The notes under the pieces were generated by a model. The model made no database searches. It was not told the DNA's origin and saw only the letters and a program-made list of their open reading frames with translations. Both the position numbers and the translations under genes were made by a program. Positions 1 through 10,823 of a stretch of 64,000 bases of DNA are shown one piece after another (position 1 is the stretch's first letter; each line of letters opens with the position of its first letter). This stretch comes from Oscarella lobularis (Eukaryota; Porifera; Homoscleromorpha; Homosclerophorida; Oscarellidae). The stretch is taken from NCBI RefSeq assembly GCF_947507565.1, contig NC_089179.1, positions 682,001 through 746,000 on the forward strand, read 5' to 3'.

Positions 1-317
1 TCAACCAGCTTTGATAGATGACACCAGACGCGGAAGTGTCCATGACGTCGTCTGTGACCGTCACCGGCGCGAAGAATCTTGCACTTCACAAGGGTTAGGG
101 TTAGGGTTAGAAGAAAAGGCTATCGAAAAGGCTATGGATCGTTGCAACTAAGGAAGAAGGCGAAGCTAGCTAGCTAGCTAAGGCTTCAAACCGCGGAACT
201 CGCGCAGGCGCCGATCAGATCGTATCTGGAAGATTTATCGGTCAGCTGACTACAAGAACTTTTCCAATTGGTTGCTAATAAGGCGATCGTGATTCCTTAC
301 CCGGATAGCAGAGAACA
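1..317. other. 5' flank of LRR gene, no gene seen
   Basis: This stretch precedes the LRR gene. I see no coding exon in it. It holds a short (GGGTTA)3 run at 92-110 and a GCTA tetranucleotide run at 165-180. It probably contains the promoter and 5' UTR of the LRR gene, but no clear core promoter element stands out. Confidence 0.5.
92..110 (+). repeat. short telomere-like (GGGTTA)3 run
   Basis: Three consecutive GGGTTA units lie upstream of the LRR gene. Animal telomeres use TTAGGG, but three units inside unique sequence is an interstitial micro-run. It is not evidence of a chromosome end. Confidence 0.6.
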
Positions 318-1925
318 ATGGATATCGCGCGTTTACTCACCGTTCTGTCGGCGCTTCTAGCTTCCTTTTCGTATTCGCATGCAGTCGATCGAAACGAGAA
401 GCAGGCGGCGTCCGAGCGACGTCTCTACGACTCGCTTCGTCATCGCGCGATGGCAGCATGGCGCGAACGCATGGCGGAAATCGCAACGAACCCCCCCGCA
501 ACAAAACCGAATCAAGATGATCTGGAAGCGCTGGTCGCTTTCTACAAGAGCACCGGCGGACCGACGTGGACGAACAACAGCGGCTGGACGGACGCAATGG
601 AAGGCAGTCCGTGCGGCGTCACAAACTGGTACGGCGTCGATTGCGACGCCAGTGGTCGCGTGATCGGAATCACGCTCACTCGAAACAACCTCGTCGGACC
701 GCTACCGGTCGAGCTAGCTCGAGCGACGAATCTGGAGAACATCGTTCTCTTCTCGAACGCTCTCAGCGGATCGATTCCCCCCGAGATATTCCAATTGCCG
801 AATCTGACGCAGTTCCTCGTCGATTTCAACCAGTTCGTCGGCGAATTGCCGCGCGTTCTCGTCGCGCCGCGTCTCCAATCGTTGCTTCTCTATACGAATC
901 ATTTCAGCGGGGAGCTCCCCGCCGTTTGGAAAACGCCCGCGCTCGAGCAGCTCAACGTCGATGGGAACGAATTCGTTGGGAATATACCGGAGGGTTTGGG
1001 AAGTGCCGACAATCTTACGTCTCTCGTGCTCGCGCACAATAATCTGAGCGGAGCGTTTCCGGCGAGTCTTGCGAGTATGAAGCAGTTGAAGCAATTGTGG
1101 ATATTTTCGACGCCGAATGTGAGTGGACCGTTGCCGATTGCGTGGTCGAAGTTGCGTTTGCTTACCGACGTTCAAATTGAAGGAGTCACTGGCGCGATAC
1201 CTGAATGGATTGGTCAGTACTGGACATTGGTGCAGGTGCTCGTTCTGTCGCGAGGCAATGCGACTGGATCGCTTCCGCTGTCGCTTTGCGAGCTGCCGAA
1301 TTTGGAGCGACTCTGGCTTTTCGATCATCAGCTGACAGGTGAGATTCCCTATTGCGTCAATCAGATGGCCAGTCTTCAGTGGATCGACTTGTCGCATAAT
1401 CGTCTCACAGGAGAGATACCGCAGCAGTTTGGTTATCTCAAGAATATGACGCACTTAGCGTTGGGCGATAATCAGCTTACCGGATCCCTGCCGGATTCTC
1501 TTGGTCATCTGGAGACACTCGAGAGTCTTGATGTCTGCGTGAACATGTTGACAGGCGGAATACCGACGTCATTTAGCGCATTTTATCCGCGAATGTACTC
1601 GTTTACTATCTGCTACAACACGTTTTCTGGCCCCATACCGAGTGAACTGGAACAATTTCTGAAGCGCATCGACGACTATACCTGTCTCATGTATGGCAAT
1701 CCCTGGTCCTGTCCTATTCCGAGCTACGTGCCAAAATCGTGCGGCTGCACCTGTTCCAAGTGCAACAGCGCCGAAAATCACGCTGACTGTCGATCGTGCG
1801 TGAACAGCTCAGAAGGATGCGGCTTTTGCAATAATGGACCCAACTGCTTGCAAGGCAACGCTACTTCGCCGTATATCATCACCTGTCCCCAAGGGCAATG
1901 GGTATTCGGAACGAACGGATGCTGA
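318..1925 (+). CDS. Secreted plant-type leucine-rich-repeat protein, single exon
   Basis: A 535-residue intronless ORF. Residues 1 to about 22 form a signal peptide (hydrophobic LLTVLSALLASFS). An N-terminal cap at about 67-110 resembles plant and protist LRRNT caps (ALVAFYKSTGG, then CGVTNWYGVDC). About 13 tandem LRRs of the plant-type LxGxIP form follow at about 115-455 (GSIPPEIF, GEIPQQFGYLKN). The tail (about 465-535) is cysteine-rich with CxC and CxxC spacings, resembling an EGF/PSI module. No C-terminal membrane helix or kinase is present, so the product is probably secreted or cell-wall/matrix bound. The ligand and exact role cannot be inferred; LRR ectodomains of this kind act in recognition or adhesion. 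It is one of only two long intronless genes here; retroposition or lateral gain are possible explanations. Confidence is high for the fold and low for function. Confidence 0.85.
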   Translation: MDIARLLTVLSALLASFSYSHAVDRNEKQAASERRLYDSLRHRAMAAWRERMAEIATNPPATKPNQDDLEALVAFYKSTGGPTWTNNSGWTDAMEGSPCGVTNWYGVDCDASGRVIGITLTRNNLVGPLPVELARATNLENIVLFSNALSGSIPPEIFQLPNLTQFLVDFNQFVGELPRVLVAPRLQSLLLYTNHFSGELPAVWKTPALEQLNVDGNEFVGNIPEGLGSADNLTSLVLAHNNLSGAFPASLASMKQLKQLWIFSTPNVSGPLPIAWSKLRLLTDVQIEGVTGAIPEWIGQYWTLVQVLVLSRGNATGSLPLSLCELPNLERLWLFDHQLTGEIPYCVNQMASLQWIDLSHNRLTGEIPQQFGYLKNMTHLALGDNQLTGSLPDSLGHLETLESLDVCVNMLTGGIPTSFSAFYPRMYSFTICYNTFSGPIPSELEQFLKRIDDYTCLMYGNPWSCPIPSYVPKSCGCTCSKCNSAENHADCRSCVNSSEGCGFCNNGPNCLQGNATSPYIITCPQGQWVFGTNGC

Positions 1926-2007
1926 GGAAATGACGTAAGAAGTTCTACTTCGAAGAGCGTAGATAGTACAACTTCCTTTAGCACGTGCACGAAGCGAACC
2001 CGTATCC

Positions 2008-2013
2008 TATAAA
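2008..2013 (+). promoter_or_regulatory. Possible TATA box for the BCR-like gene
   Basis: A TATAAA hexamer lies about 75 bp upstream of the BCR-like start codon, within the 161 bp that separates it from the LRR stop codon. The spacing is compatible with a short 5' UTR. It may be coincidental; no transcript data are available. Confidence 0.3.
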
Positions 2014-2086
2014 GAGCGTCCGGTCTCAAGATCGCCCTCTCACACTACTTCAGCTCTTCGCATCGTAGTTTCTTTACGCGAGGGTA

Positions 2087-3342
2087 ATGAGCGACAACGG
2101 TGGCGACGGCCCCAACGACGACGCGCCGATTTCGCTGCTACGAGATCGATGGCGCGCCATATTTCCCGACGAATCCTTTCCGTGTTCGCCCGACGACGCG
2201 ACGCGCGTTCTTAACGAATGCTATCAGCGCGTCTACGCGCTCGAGAGAGCGCTCGACCGCGAACGCGCAACGGTCGGCATCGTAACCGAGATCGCCGAGT
2301 TCCTCCTCCTTTCGACGGGCCCAATCGAACGCGACAATGAGGAAGCGACGCATGGCGGCGGTTCCGCTACCGCCGAAGAAAAAGGAAGAGCCGTAGAGCG
2401 ATCTCCCACGCCGCCGCAAACGCGTCACGACGACGACGAGAACACGGAAGAAAACGACGGCGAGTGGAACAAGGACAAAGAATCGGCCCCGGATGAATCC
2501 ATAAGCTGCGAGCCGGAGCACAAATCGTCGTCGTCGTCGTCGTCGTCTGGCGACGTCGAGTCGAAGCTAACTATATCTAACGGTGTTTTCGAAGGATCTT
2601 TTCGCAGAAAGGGTTGTCTTCGTCGCAACACCGGGTCTACTCTACGCGATCGCGACGTTCAGCGACGTAGTTTGTCGACGGGAAATCTTCCCCGTACCTC
2701 GAAAGTCGTATCCGAAACGGGAGTGAGAAAAGAGGGCGGAGGAGACGTTGCGTCGGCGGCATCGAGTCCTCTCTTGACGCCGTCGTCGTCCTCGCATCTT
2801 CTTCGCAAGGCGATCAGCGCAGGCGAATTCGATAGAGAGAGAAAAGGTCATCGACCGCGTTCGATGAACGTATCGGCAATCGATTTGAGACGAAAGAAAA
2901 GAAACGACGTCACTCAGCCGATGGAAGATCAGCAGAACATCTTTCTCGTTCTGCCGGACAACGCCGTCGCCGCGTCGCCGAGCGATGACATGTTCGCTGG
3001 CGGCGGCGACGGCGGCGGTTGTAGCAGCGGCGATATCTCTCCCGTACTCGAACGCACTCAGCTGACGTCACCGAAAAAGGACGGCGAAACGAAAACGGAG
3101 AGTCGAGAGATGGATAGAAAGGAATCGCGTTTTCTCGACAGCTTGTCGGGCGGAGCCGACGTCGTCGTCGTCGTCGAGGAAACGGCGACGACGACGACGG
3201 CGGAGAAAAAGAAGGAACCGACTCCTCCGACGTCGCGTGCAAATCTCGTCGATCTCGACGAAGTATCGATGGTCGTTTTCGACGATCACGACGTCGAATT
3301 GAGCAGTGGCAAATCGAGCGAGGCGTATATTGACGACGAAGA

Positions 3343-3385
<43 letters not shown>

Positions 3386-6300
3386 GACGTTGTTCTTTTC
3401 GTTTCCGAGCCTGTCGTGACGGTGCGCGAGAGGAAGGAGCGATCTCAGTCGCCGCGTTCGCGCGTTCGCGACGGCGTCCACGGGGAATCCGATTGGGCGG
3501 TCAAATTCGAAGGGGACGTCGAACCGAATACGGGTCTCGCCGAATTTTATCGAGCTTCTCTGACCGAATTGCGTTCGTCCGAAGACGAGCCGGAAGTGAG
3601 AGACCGCGAATTTGATAATAATGAAAATTATCTTGTTTTCTTTTTCCCGCTCCGGAGGACTCCGCGTTTTTGCCGCGTCGAAAGAGCGCGACTCCGAGCG
3701 GCGACCAGCTTCAGCGACACAGCGTCAGTTCTCATCTATCCGAATCGTCGGACTCGGAAGGAGTGATGAGAAAACTAATCATGTCCAGCATCCTGGATTC
3801 AGAGAAGAGCTACGTCGACTCACTTCGTCTCATATGCCAAGTAAAAAGAAAAGAAAAATCGACTCCCTTCATTACTATTACTACTCTTCTCTACATAGCA
3901 CTATCAGAAGCCTCTCTCTGCCGTAGCGACGACGTCTCAACCCCTGCTCAGCACCAAGGACTGCGACATCATTTTCTACAAACACGAAGAACTCCTACGG
4001 ACGCACTCGCGCCTCTACGACGCGCTCGAACCGCGCGTTATTAACTGGTCGGCCAATCAGAGCGTTGCAGATTGTTTTGGAATATTGGTAAGCGATCGAT
4101 CATATTCATCGGTCGTCGTCCGGTTCTCACAATGTTGTTTCGTTGGCAGATCGACATCCTACCCGTGTACAAACAATATATTGCGAATTATCCTCGCGCG
4201 CTCGAGATTCTTCTCAAGCGAAAGGCAGAAAACCAGCACTTCGCCAATTTTGTCGATGTAAGTGTAACGGGGAGGGGCCCCCCGTGACCCCGTCCTAACT
4301 AGCCTAACTAGCCTAACTAGCCTATCCGGGGACGAACCTAATTGACCGCAGCGGCACAAAGCCGTTTATTTGCGCGACCTCCTGCCGCCCGCGTTCACTC
4401 GTTGGCGAGCGCCTATTAGAGAAAGCACAGCCGAGACGAATTCCTCTCGGATCTTCCAGTCGCGTGGGGAACGACGCGTGAACGCGTGCCGAGCGTGCAT
4501 CTCGTTGCGGAGATACGGGCGCTTCGACTCAGGGGTCTCTAAGCGTTCGCCGAAAACCGAAACCGTCCCATCCGACTTTCCCAGTCTCGCGTTCTCGCGT
4601 TGTCATCATGGTGTGCGTGATCGAGAACAAATACGCGACGGTTCTATCGAACCAATGTGTCGAGGTACAGTACATGCCCCTGTACTGTACGTATTAGCGC
4701 GCGACGCGGCTTTCGCGCCACTTTGTGATGTAACAGTGTAGGCGCCTCGCACTGCCGAGTTATTAAGTGTTAGTCGAACTGGAACTCCGTCGTGCGCAAT
4801 CCCTCGCCGTTCCCTCGTTTTATATATGGCCGAAGCTAGGAGCGTCGTACCGAGACGCGGCGGCAGTAGATTCACTATGTTTGTCTTTGGTTTGATTCGC
4901 GTAAGTCGATCGGGGGGCTCCGTCGCGCCGGAGAAGGGGAGAAAAAGCAGATTTCGTGGACTTAGAGTAGTCATTCGGTGACCTTCTGCTCGTGGGCGGT
5001 CTCTCATCTCGGTCGTTTGGATTCTTTTGTCCGCAGAGCGCCGCTCAAATGAAGTCAGCGCGAATGCGAATTCCTCTCGACGGTAAAGCGAAGGGGGCTC
5101 CTTCCTTGTGGACAACTCGACTCTTATGTCTCGTCTCTAGAACTCCTTCGACGACCCGCCGAGAAACTTCAGTCCTACTCCCAAGTTTTGAAGGCACGCG
5201 ATAATCGCCTGATAAGCAAAGTGGCCACTCTAGTTCGTTTTTTTTTTTTCGTGCATTAGGATCTTCTCAAACACACGCCTGACGATCACATGGATCACGG
5301 CCAGCTGGCCGAAACGTCCGAAGCCGTATTGGATATGATGCGATCTCTTAGCCAGGGACCGGCCGATGTAAGAGAGAAACCGTCGATTAGGCGGGTGGGG
5401 GTGAAGAGGAATTCATTCTTTCGTCTTTAGACGGAGCGAGGAAAACCGCTGAAGGGGGAAGTCGTGGTCGAGCTAACCGGTGAGAACAACATTCCTCGTG
5501 TGTTTTATTAGTATAGTCGTGCGTTCATAGATAGTGGAAGGAAGTTTCGTCATCTTTGCTTGTTTGAAGACGTTCTCATGTGCGTCAAGCAGAAAGGAGC
5601 GGGGAGGTAAGCTATTCGCGATTGTTTTTCTTGTGTTCTTCGTTGAGGTTTTGTCTGGTCAAATGTAGACAGCGAAAGTACGAGTGTAAATGGTATTTGC
5701 CTCTGGCTGAATTGGCGTTTCATCCCCCACCGGAATCCGAAGGTAAAGCTCCATTGTCCTTTGGATCAATACGAACGCATTGACGTCGCGTGTCCACCAG
5801 TACCAGGCCCAGTTCCGGTCGTAAGCGAGTCCGAATTGGAGCATCTTCAGGCTAAAGTAGGCAAACTCAAACTCGCCATGCGTCAGGAACAAGCGGCAGC
5901 TGAAGTAGAACGCGACTTTAGAGAAAAAACGTTTCAAGAATTCATTTCGTTCATTCTTCGCAGGGCAAAATTGGACGAACATCGTCGGTGAAGTTAGCGT
6001 CGTCGAAACTCGATAAGCTCAAGAAGAAATTAAGAGAGCATGTAAGAATGCGGATGCGTGCAAAGGGCATCCCAGCTCGCACTAAACGCTACTCTTGCGG
6101 TGGGGATAGGAAAGCACTCTTCGTCTCATTCAACCGTGTCTTCCTCTTCGCCTCTTTGACGTCGGTGGCAAGGTGTGCGCCTTTGCGGATATGAGTTGTC
6201 TATTGGAAAACCGAGGGGGTCCGTGGTTTCTCTTTTTGCAGGTCTACACGCTGTTGTTCGCGCAGGAAAGTCAGCGACAGGTCTGGCTAGAGGCAATCAG

Positions 6301-8070
6301 CAGTGCCAAAGACACGGGTAAGACTTTATTTCTTCAAGTCGCCTCAATAAAGAATACGCCGGTCGGTTCTCCCCTTAGCTCGGCCCGTCGAAGTGACTCC
6401 CTACGAATTGGGAACGCTTGTGCAGAGATCGCGACGAGTAGGTGGTCTGTCTCGAGGTTTATTCTTAGACATATGTGATTGGTCTTTCTCAGCTGTTGAG
6501 AAGGTCTGATTCGATAAGGAGTGTCCTAATGGAAGCTGGTGAGCGTCTTGTCTCTGCTAATGCGTCCTCGTGGAAATGTGCTTCCTTTTCTTGGGTTTTG
6601 CGGTCGACCTAGACGGCGAGGATGAATTCTTGAATGGCGTACTGCAAATTCAGGTGCATTCGGCTAAGGGAATTCTGTCGTCGCGACAAGGAAGACCAGG
6701 TACCCAACGAGACTCGATTGCAATGGAATTTTTTTTTAAGGAGTTTCTCTTCTCCGTGTGTTTAGATTTGTTCTGCACTGTCGAAGTTGATAGTTATGGG
6801 CGCTTTGATCGAAAGGCCAAGACGCGCGTCGTGAAAGATTCGTTGGCTCCTTCGTGGGACCAGGTTAGCGTTCGTCTTCGTCGACGTCATCTCTCGATCC
6901 TCTCTCTTTTAGGATTTTGAAGTGGACGTTCATGGTGCGCAAACGCTCAAGATCATATGCTGGGACAAGAAGAGCCTCTTCAATGACGAAATGTGCGGAA
7001 AGGGAAAAATCGAGGTGAGCTGGAATGACAACATACGAATGTCTAAATGTTTATTATTATTTTAAAGTTATCAACTCTCGGCTTGGCTGACAACAAGAAA
7101 CACTCAACAGAAATCAATCTCATACCTAAGGTAGCCAGCTGCTACGAGATACCGCTGTACACCCGTTCATATCCGTTTTACTAGGGCTGCGTACGAGTGT
7201 CGCTATGCTACTTGTCAGGATCCCAGTCGCTTCGTCGTCCGCCGTCCGTTTCTACTGCGGGACTGTTCGCCGTTCCCATCGACGTCGTTTGCCGTCGGGA
7301 AATGACTCAAATTCCCGCCGTCGTGACGATGTGCTGCGAGGAGATTGAACAACGGGGCGTCAACGAAGTCGGCATATATCGCGTTTCTGGCGTCACGTCG
7401 GACGTGAAGAATCTAAAGGAAGCGTTTGAGAGAGGTATAAATTATGCTGGGGAGGAGTAGCTAGTGGTCACGAATCCGTTAAAGGTATCGCAGACGCGAA
7501 GAAGCTCCTGAGTGACATTGACATTCACGCCGTATCCGGCTTATTGAAAATGTATTTCCGAGAGCTGCCGGAGCCTGTGCTAACCGACGAACTCTATCCG
7601 CGTTTTGTCGAAGGAATGGGTAGGCGCACGTCCGCTAATTCCTAATTGTTTCTTTGTCTAATAATTCTATTCTGTGTAGCGTTGGCTGATCCGGAGGCGA
7701 AGCAGAGGTGCATGGCTTCGCTTATTCATTCTTTACCACCCATCAATCTGAAAACGTCCTTGTATTTGTTCAGACATCTAAAAAGGTTTCTTTATTGTTT
7801 TTGGCGTGACGTTTATCCCCTATCTCCTATTATTGCAGGATAGCCGCAAATGAGAAGGTTAATAAGATGAGTTTAAATAATCTTTCGACGGTGTTCGGGC
7901 CGAATTTGTTGCGCCCCGCGGAGAGTAACGGGCAAACGGCCGCGTTGGAGGCCATGTCCTACGTTGGCATTCTTCTCAACTTGATCCGCTTGCCAAACGA
8001 AATGTTACAAGTGGACGAAAATCATGTTAGTGGTGATGACGCCTTTCGTACTACACCCGAAGAAGTGTGA
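2087..8070 (+). CDS. BCR: BCR/ABR-type RhoGEF-PH-C2-RhoGAP protein
   Basis: About 24 exons joined by roughly 50-nt introns. Exon 1 (2087-3595) encodes a BCR-like N-terminal oligomerisation coiled coil (residues about 8-70; FPDESF, ERALDRERATV), then a long disordered acidic/serine-rich stretch with a poly-Asp run. Exons 2-8 (3658-3840, 3899-4087, 4150-4257, 5037-5082, 5141-5193, 5260-5367, 5431-5479) form the DH domain (SILDSEKSYVDSL, DLLKHTPDDH). The PH domain follows (KYECKWYLPLAEL), then C2 (NGVLQIQVHSAKG, TVEVDSYGRF) and RhoGAP at 7185-8070 (arginine finger GIYRVSGV; YFRELPEPVLTDELYP). The order equals vertebrate BCR. The family activates Rho GTPases through DH-PH and inactivates Rac through the GAP domain, at the membrane and cytoskeleton. 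The C-terminus is EEV, resembling the PDZ-binding STEV of BCR but lacking the Ser/Thr. Intron 4 is unusually long. The donor after 5193 is either GC-AG or lies 27 nt further on. Confidence 0.93.
3341..3384 (+). repeat. In-frame GAC repeat encoding poly-Asp
   Basis: A near-pure GAC trinucleotide run inside exon 1 of the BCR-like gene encodes more than 12 consecutive aspartates. It lies in a disordered acidic linker and is expected to vary in length between alleles. Confidence 0.8.
4258..5036 (+). other. Unusually long intron of the BCR-like gene
   Basis: A 779-nt intron in a gene whose other introns are mostly 40-100 nt. It contains three copies of a 10-nt unit (CCTAACTAGC) at about 4297-4325 and a 10-bp perfect inverted repeat with a 6-nt loop at 4665-4690. 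I recognise no exon, RNA gene or transposase in it. An inserted non-autonomous element or intronic regulatory DNA are possible. Confidence 0.5.
4665..4690. repeat. Perfect 10-bp inverted repeat, 6-nt loop
   Basis: GTACAGTACA and its reverse complement flank TGCCCC inside the long BCR intron. It could form a hairpin in DNA or RNA. Function is unknown. Confidence 0.7.
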
Positions 8071-8804
8071 GAATAGAAAAAGCGTTCTTAGTGTATTCTA
8101 ATTGGGTAGGTACTGTAAGAGAGAGAGCCAGTCTTAATTCAAGCCGCTGTAGCGTTTTTTTGTTGCTGCACGTTTATTTGTAAACGAATGGGATGCGAGA
8201 CGCGCGTGCATTTGCGACGACTGTAGTTTTGAGTTATTTTATTTGAAACAGAAAAATCGCTCTAGATACAAAAAAAGCTCACATGAGCGGCAAGATAAGA
8301 AGAGGGTGGGGACGCACGCCCTTGACTATACAACAAGACTATCTAAAATTGCGCTACAGAACCCCTCCTATTGAAGTTTTACTTCGTGACCATCGGTCCA
8401 TCAGCAGCCGGGGTGCCAGCGCTTATTGTCGTTCGATATCCCGTTTAGGGATTTCCGTTTCATTCCGGCCAGTGTGGGACGATGAGTCACGGCCATCGCC
8501 TCGACGTCTTCCCTACAGACCGTGCTTGCGCCTTGAACACCGACGTGAGGTCGGATAGGGGCCGTGACCAGCAGTTGAGACTCCAGAGAAGAAACGTGTA
8601 GAGATAATGCGGTGTACTGCCAGCCTTCCATAGAAACGTACTCCAATTGTAGCTCGTGTGATATAAAAAGGACGAAGGAGATGCCCAAGAGGAGCAAATA
8701 GAACAAAGAAGACGAGAGAAAGGGTTTGAAACCTCCCGGCGACGCACGCGCATTGAGAGGGGCTGGACATCGATGGTTCCAAGTTCCACCTTCCTTTAAT
8801 ATCT
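8071..8804. other. Intergenic, BCR 3' end to TIMM22
   Basis: 734 bp between the BCR-like stop and the TIMM22 start. It should contain the BCR 3' UTR and the TIMM22 promoter. Short ORFs on both strands show no family resemblance and no splice-consistent continuation. I see no RNA gene. Confidence 0.5.
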
Positions 8805-9519
8805 ATGGTTCCACCACTGTACGCTTATATGGACGAAACGAAGAACGGAGCGAACGTTGGACTAGACGTATCTGATAGTCTAGAGCGGCTGCGTAAAGGG
8901 ACACCGCTCAGCGGTCCCGTGCAGCCTCATCGATGGATGGACTTAGTCGGTCAGCGAAAAACAGGACAAGAGCTGATGATCGAGCGAGGAATGGAAAGCT
9001 GCATGTTTAAAACGGGAATAAGTTCAGTAATAGGTAAAATAAATGGCACGTGTTTTCGGATAATTAATTCATTATACTGTAGGATATGGGTTGGGTGTTG
9101 TACTCGGCCTTTTTACCGCTGGTGTCGAATCTAATGTGAGCATGGGCCCTGGTAACGTAATTCAAGAGCAGACAGTACGAGAAGTTTTTCGGGATTTACG
9201 GCAACGAGGTCACTCCTACGGAAAGAATTTTGCTGTCGTGGGAGCCATGTTCTCTTGCACGGAATGCGCTCTTGAAACGGTACGATTTTCGTACGGGAAT
9301 GACACATTTCAAGGTTTTCTACAGGTCAGAGGAAAGAGTGATAATTGGAACAGCCCTATGTCAGGATGCATTACTGGAGGTGTTCTTGGCCTAAGAGGTA
9401 TGTATACTAATCATATTATTTAGATAATTTTCTTTTGCGTAGCTGGAGTTCAGGCTGGCATGCTTGGGTGTGCTGGCTTTGCGGCGTTTTCTACCGTTAT
9501 TGACTACTATCTCAGGTAA
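8805..9519 (+). CDS. TIMM22: TIM22 mitochondrial inner-membrane translocase subunit
   Basis: Four exons: 8805-9033, 9083-9279, 9325-9397 and 9443-9519. The spliced product is about 190 residues, the normal size for TIMM22. It carries the Tim17/22/23 signature: MIERGMESC, then GYGLGVVLGLFTAG (helix 1), GKNFAVVGAMFSCTECALE (helix 2), GCITGGVLGLRAG (helix 3), ending GFAAFSTVIDYYLR as in human TIMM22. The protein forms the twin-pore carrier translocase that inserts multipass carrier proteins into the inner membrane. The two cysteines that form the conserved disulfide are present (ESC and SCTEC). The stop directly follows DYYLR. A GTAAG there could allow an alternative last exon, but the family comparison favours this stop. 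The gene is convergent with the protease gene 140 bp downstream. Confidence 0.95.
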
Positions 9520-9659
9520 GATCACAAAGAGAAGACCACAAGTGATTTTGCTCAGCAACTTTCTCTTCGGCCCACGGACATAAAGCAGTCTCCGTACAAA
9601 AAACAGTCTATGCAACTCTTATCTAATAAATAGTCTTATTTCTTTCCAGTCCAAGTGGA

Positions 9660-10823
9660 CTAACCATAGCACAATCGATACGAAAGGACTTGGTGGATCC
9701 AGTCAAGATGACGATAGACATTCACATACACAGCCGGCTTTGAACTACTACAGTCCCTATCGCCGACACTGACAACGCCAGCAAGAGCGTGTCGATCACT
9801 CCCGTCGCCCATTGACACGATCAATGAACCGCCGCTGTCGCCATGGCAACCGTTAACACTTCCGTTGACGCACGTCATACCGGACAGATTCGTATCCGAC
9901 AAAGTATCATACTCCTGACGAACCGCTTCGCACGCGTGCGTCGTCTCGACGCTGACTTCATGAGCGATCGCACTTTGATCGGAAAAATAAGCCAATTCGC
10001 CGACTCGAACGTCGCGTGTCGGCAAGCAAATCGCCGAAACGCCGTTGCCGTTCGCGTCGAGTGAAACTGGTCGATCGAGTTCGATTAGAGCGATATCGTG
10101 CTCGACGCCGGAGACGCCGTAGCGACGATGAATGGCGGCGGTGACGATCGAGAAATTCCGTCGATTTCCGGGAACGTGCACGTGACAATTTTTCGCGGGG
10201 ATATTGTCGAAGCAGTGCGCAGCGGTGACGACCCATCGATCGTTGACGAGACTTCCGACGCACACGGGATTTGCATCGTTGAGGATTCTAAGTTGCACCG
10301 TCCAGGGCACGCGGTCGCGCACGTGTCTACTAGTATTGTAGCGTCCGCAATTGTCGACGTCGAACGTCGGCGGCGACGCCCCCGCCGATCGTCTGCAGCG
10401 AAACGACGAACGGCGAGGATTTTTCGCGAAGGTTAGCGTTAGTTTGAAGCAGTCCTGTTTCGCGAGTCTGGAAAGAATTAGTAGATTTCCTTCGCCGTAC
10501 GTCGCCGTCATCGTTTCGCGATTGCACAGCGTGCGACTGCTATTGATTTTCAGCGGCGACTCGTGCTGGATCTTTAGCCATCGGCCGCGTTTGCACTTGC
10601 CGCCGTTCTTCGCGTTCCGACGCGACGCGGCGATGAGATCGTCGACGACGACGGTGACGCGCTGGTCGCGTTTGACTGAGCGTCGGAAAAAGCACGTTCG
10701 GTTTGACGTCAAGATCAAACGACAACCGGTACGTAATGACTCGTTCGTTACGCGGCACTCGTTCGCGTTCGTCGCGACGACGAGTGCCACGACGAGCGTG
10801 CAGAGCGCGAGTTTCCTAGTCAT
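9660..10823 (-). CDS. Secreted chymotrypsin-fold (S1A) serine protease, single exon
   Basis: A 387-residue intronless ORF. The start at 10823 gives a clean signal peptide (LALCTLVVALVVATNA); an upstream in-frame Met adds a basic non-signal extension and was not used. Residues about 20-160 form an unassigned cysteine-containing N-terminal region. The S1A domain follows: catalytic His in VVTAAHCF, Asp in DIALIEL, Ser in CHGDSGGS. The canonical activation site (R followed by IVGG) is missing; the equivalent stretch reads CGRYNTSRHVRDRVPW. The residue six before the catalytic Ser is Asn rather than the Asp of trypsin, so Lys/Arg specificity is not expected. It is probably an active secreted peptidase with altered zymogen activation, or a regulatory clip-like protease. 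Substrate is unknown. Confidence 0.85.
   Translation of the reverse strand: MTRKLALCTLVVALVVATNANECRVTNESLRTGCRLILTSNRTCFFRRSVKRDQRVTVVVDDLIAASRRNAKNGGKCKRGRWLKIQHESPLKINSSRTLCNRETMTATYGEGNLLILSRLAKQDCFKLTLTFAKNPRRSSFRCRRSAGASPPTFDVDNCGRYNTSRHVRDRVPWTVQLRILNDANPVCVGSLVNDRWVVTAAHCFDNIPAKNCHVHVPGNRRNFSIVTAAIHRRYGVSGVEHDIALIELDRPVSLDANGNGVSAICLPTRDVRVGELAYFSDQSAIAHEVSVETTHACEAVRQEYDTLSDTNLSGMTCVNGSVNGCHGDSGGSLIVSMGDGSDRHALAGVVSVGDRDCSSSKPAVYVNVYRHLDWIHQVLSYRLCYG

Noticed and set aside
92-110. Chromosome end suggested by GGGTTA repeats
   Set aside because: Only three units, flanked by ordinary unique sequence and genes on the right; interstitial chance or remnant.
4606-5115. 169-residue minus-strand ORF inside the BCR intron region
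   Set aside because: No recognisable domain, no signal peptide, overlaps true BCR exon 5, and has Arg/Pro-rich shadow composition.
9520-9762. Extra TIMM22 last exon after the DYYLR stop
   Set aside because: A GTAAG donor and a plausible acceptor exist, but human TIMM22 ends exactly at DYYLR and the extension would overlap the protease gene.
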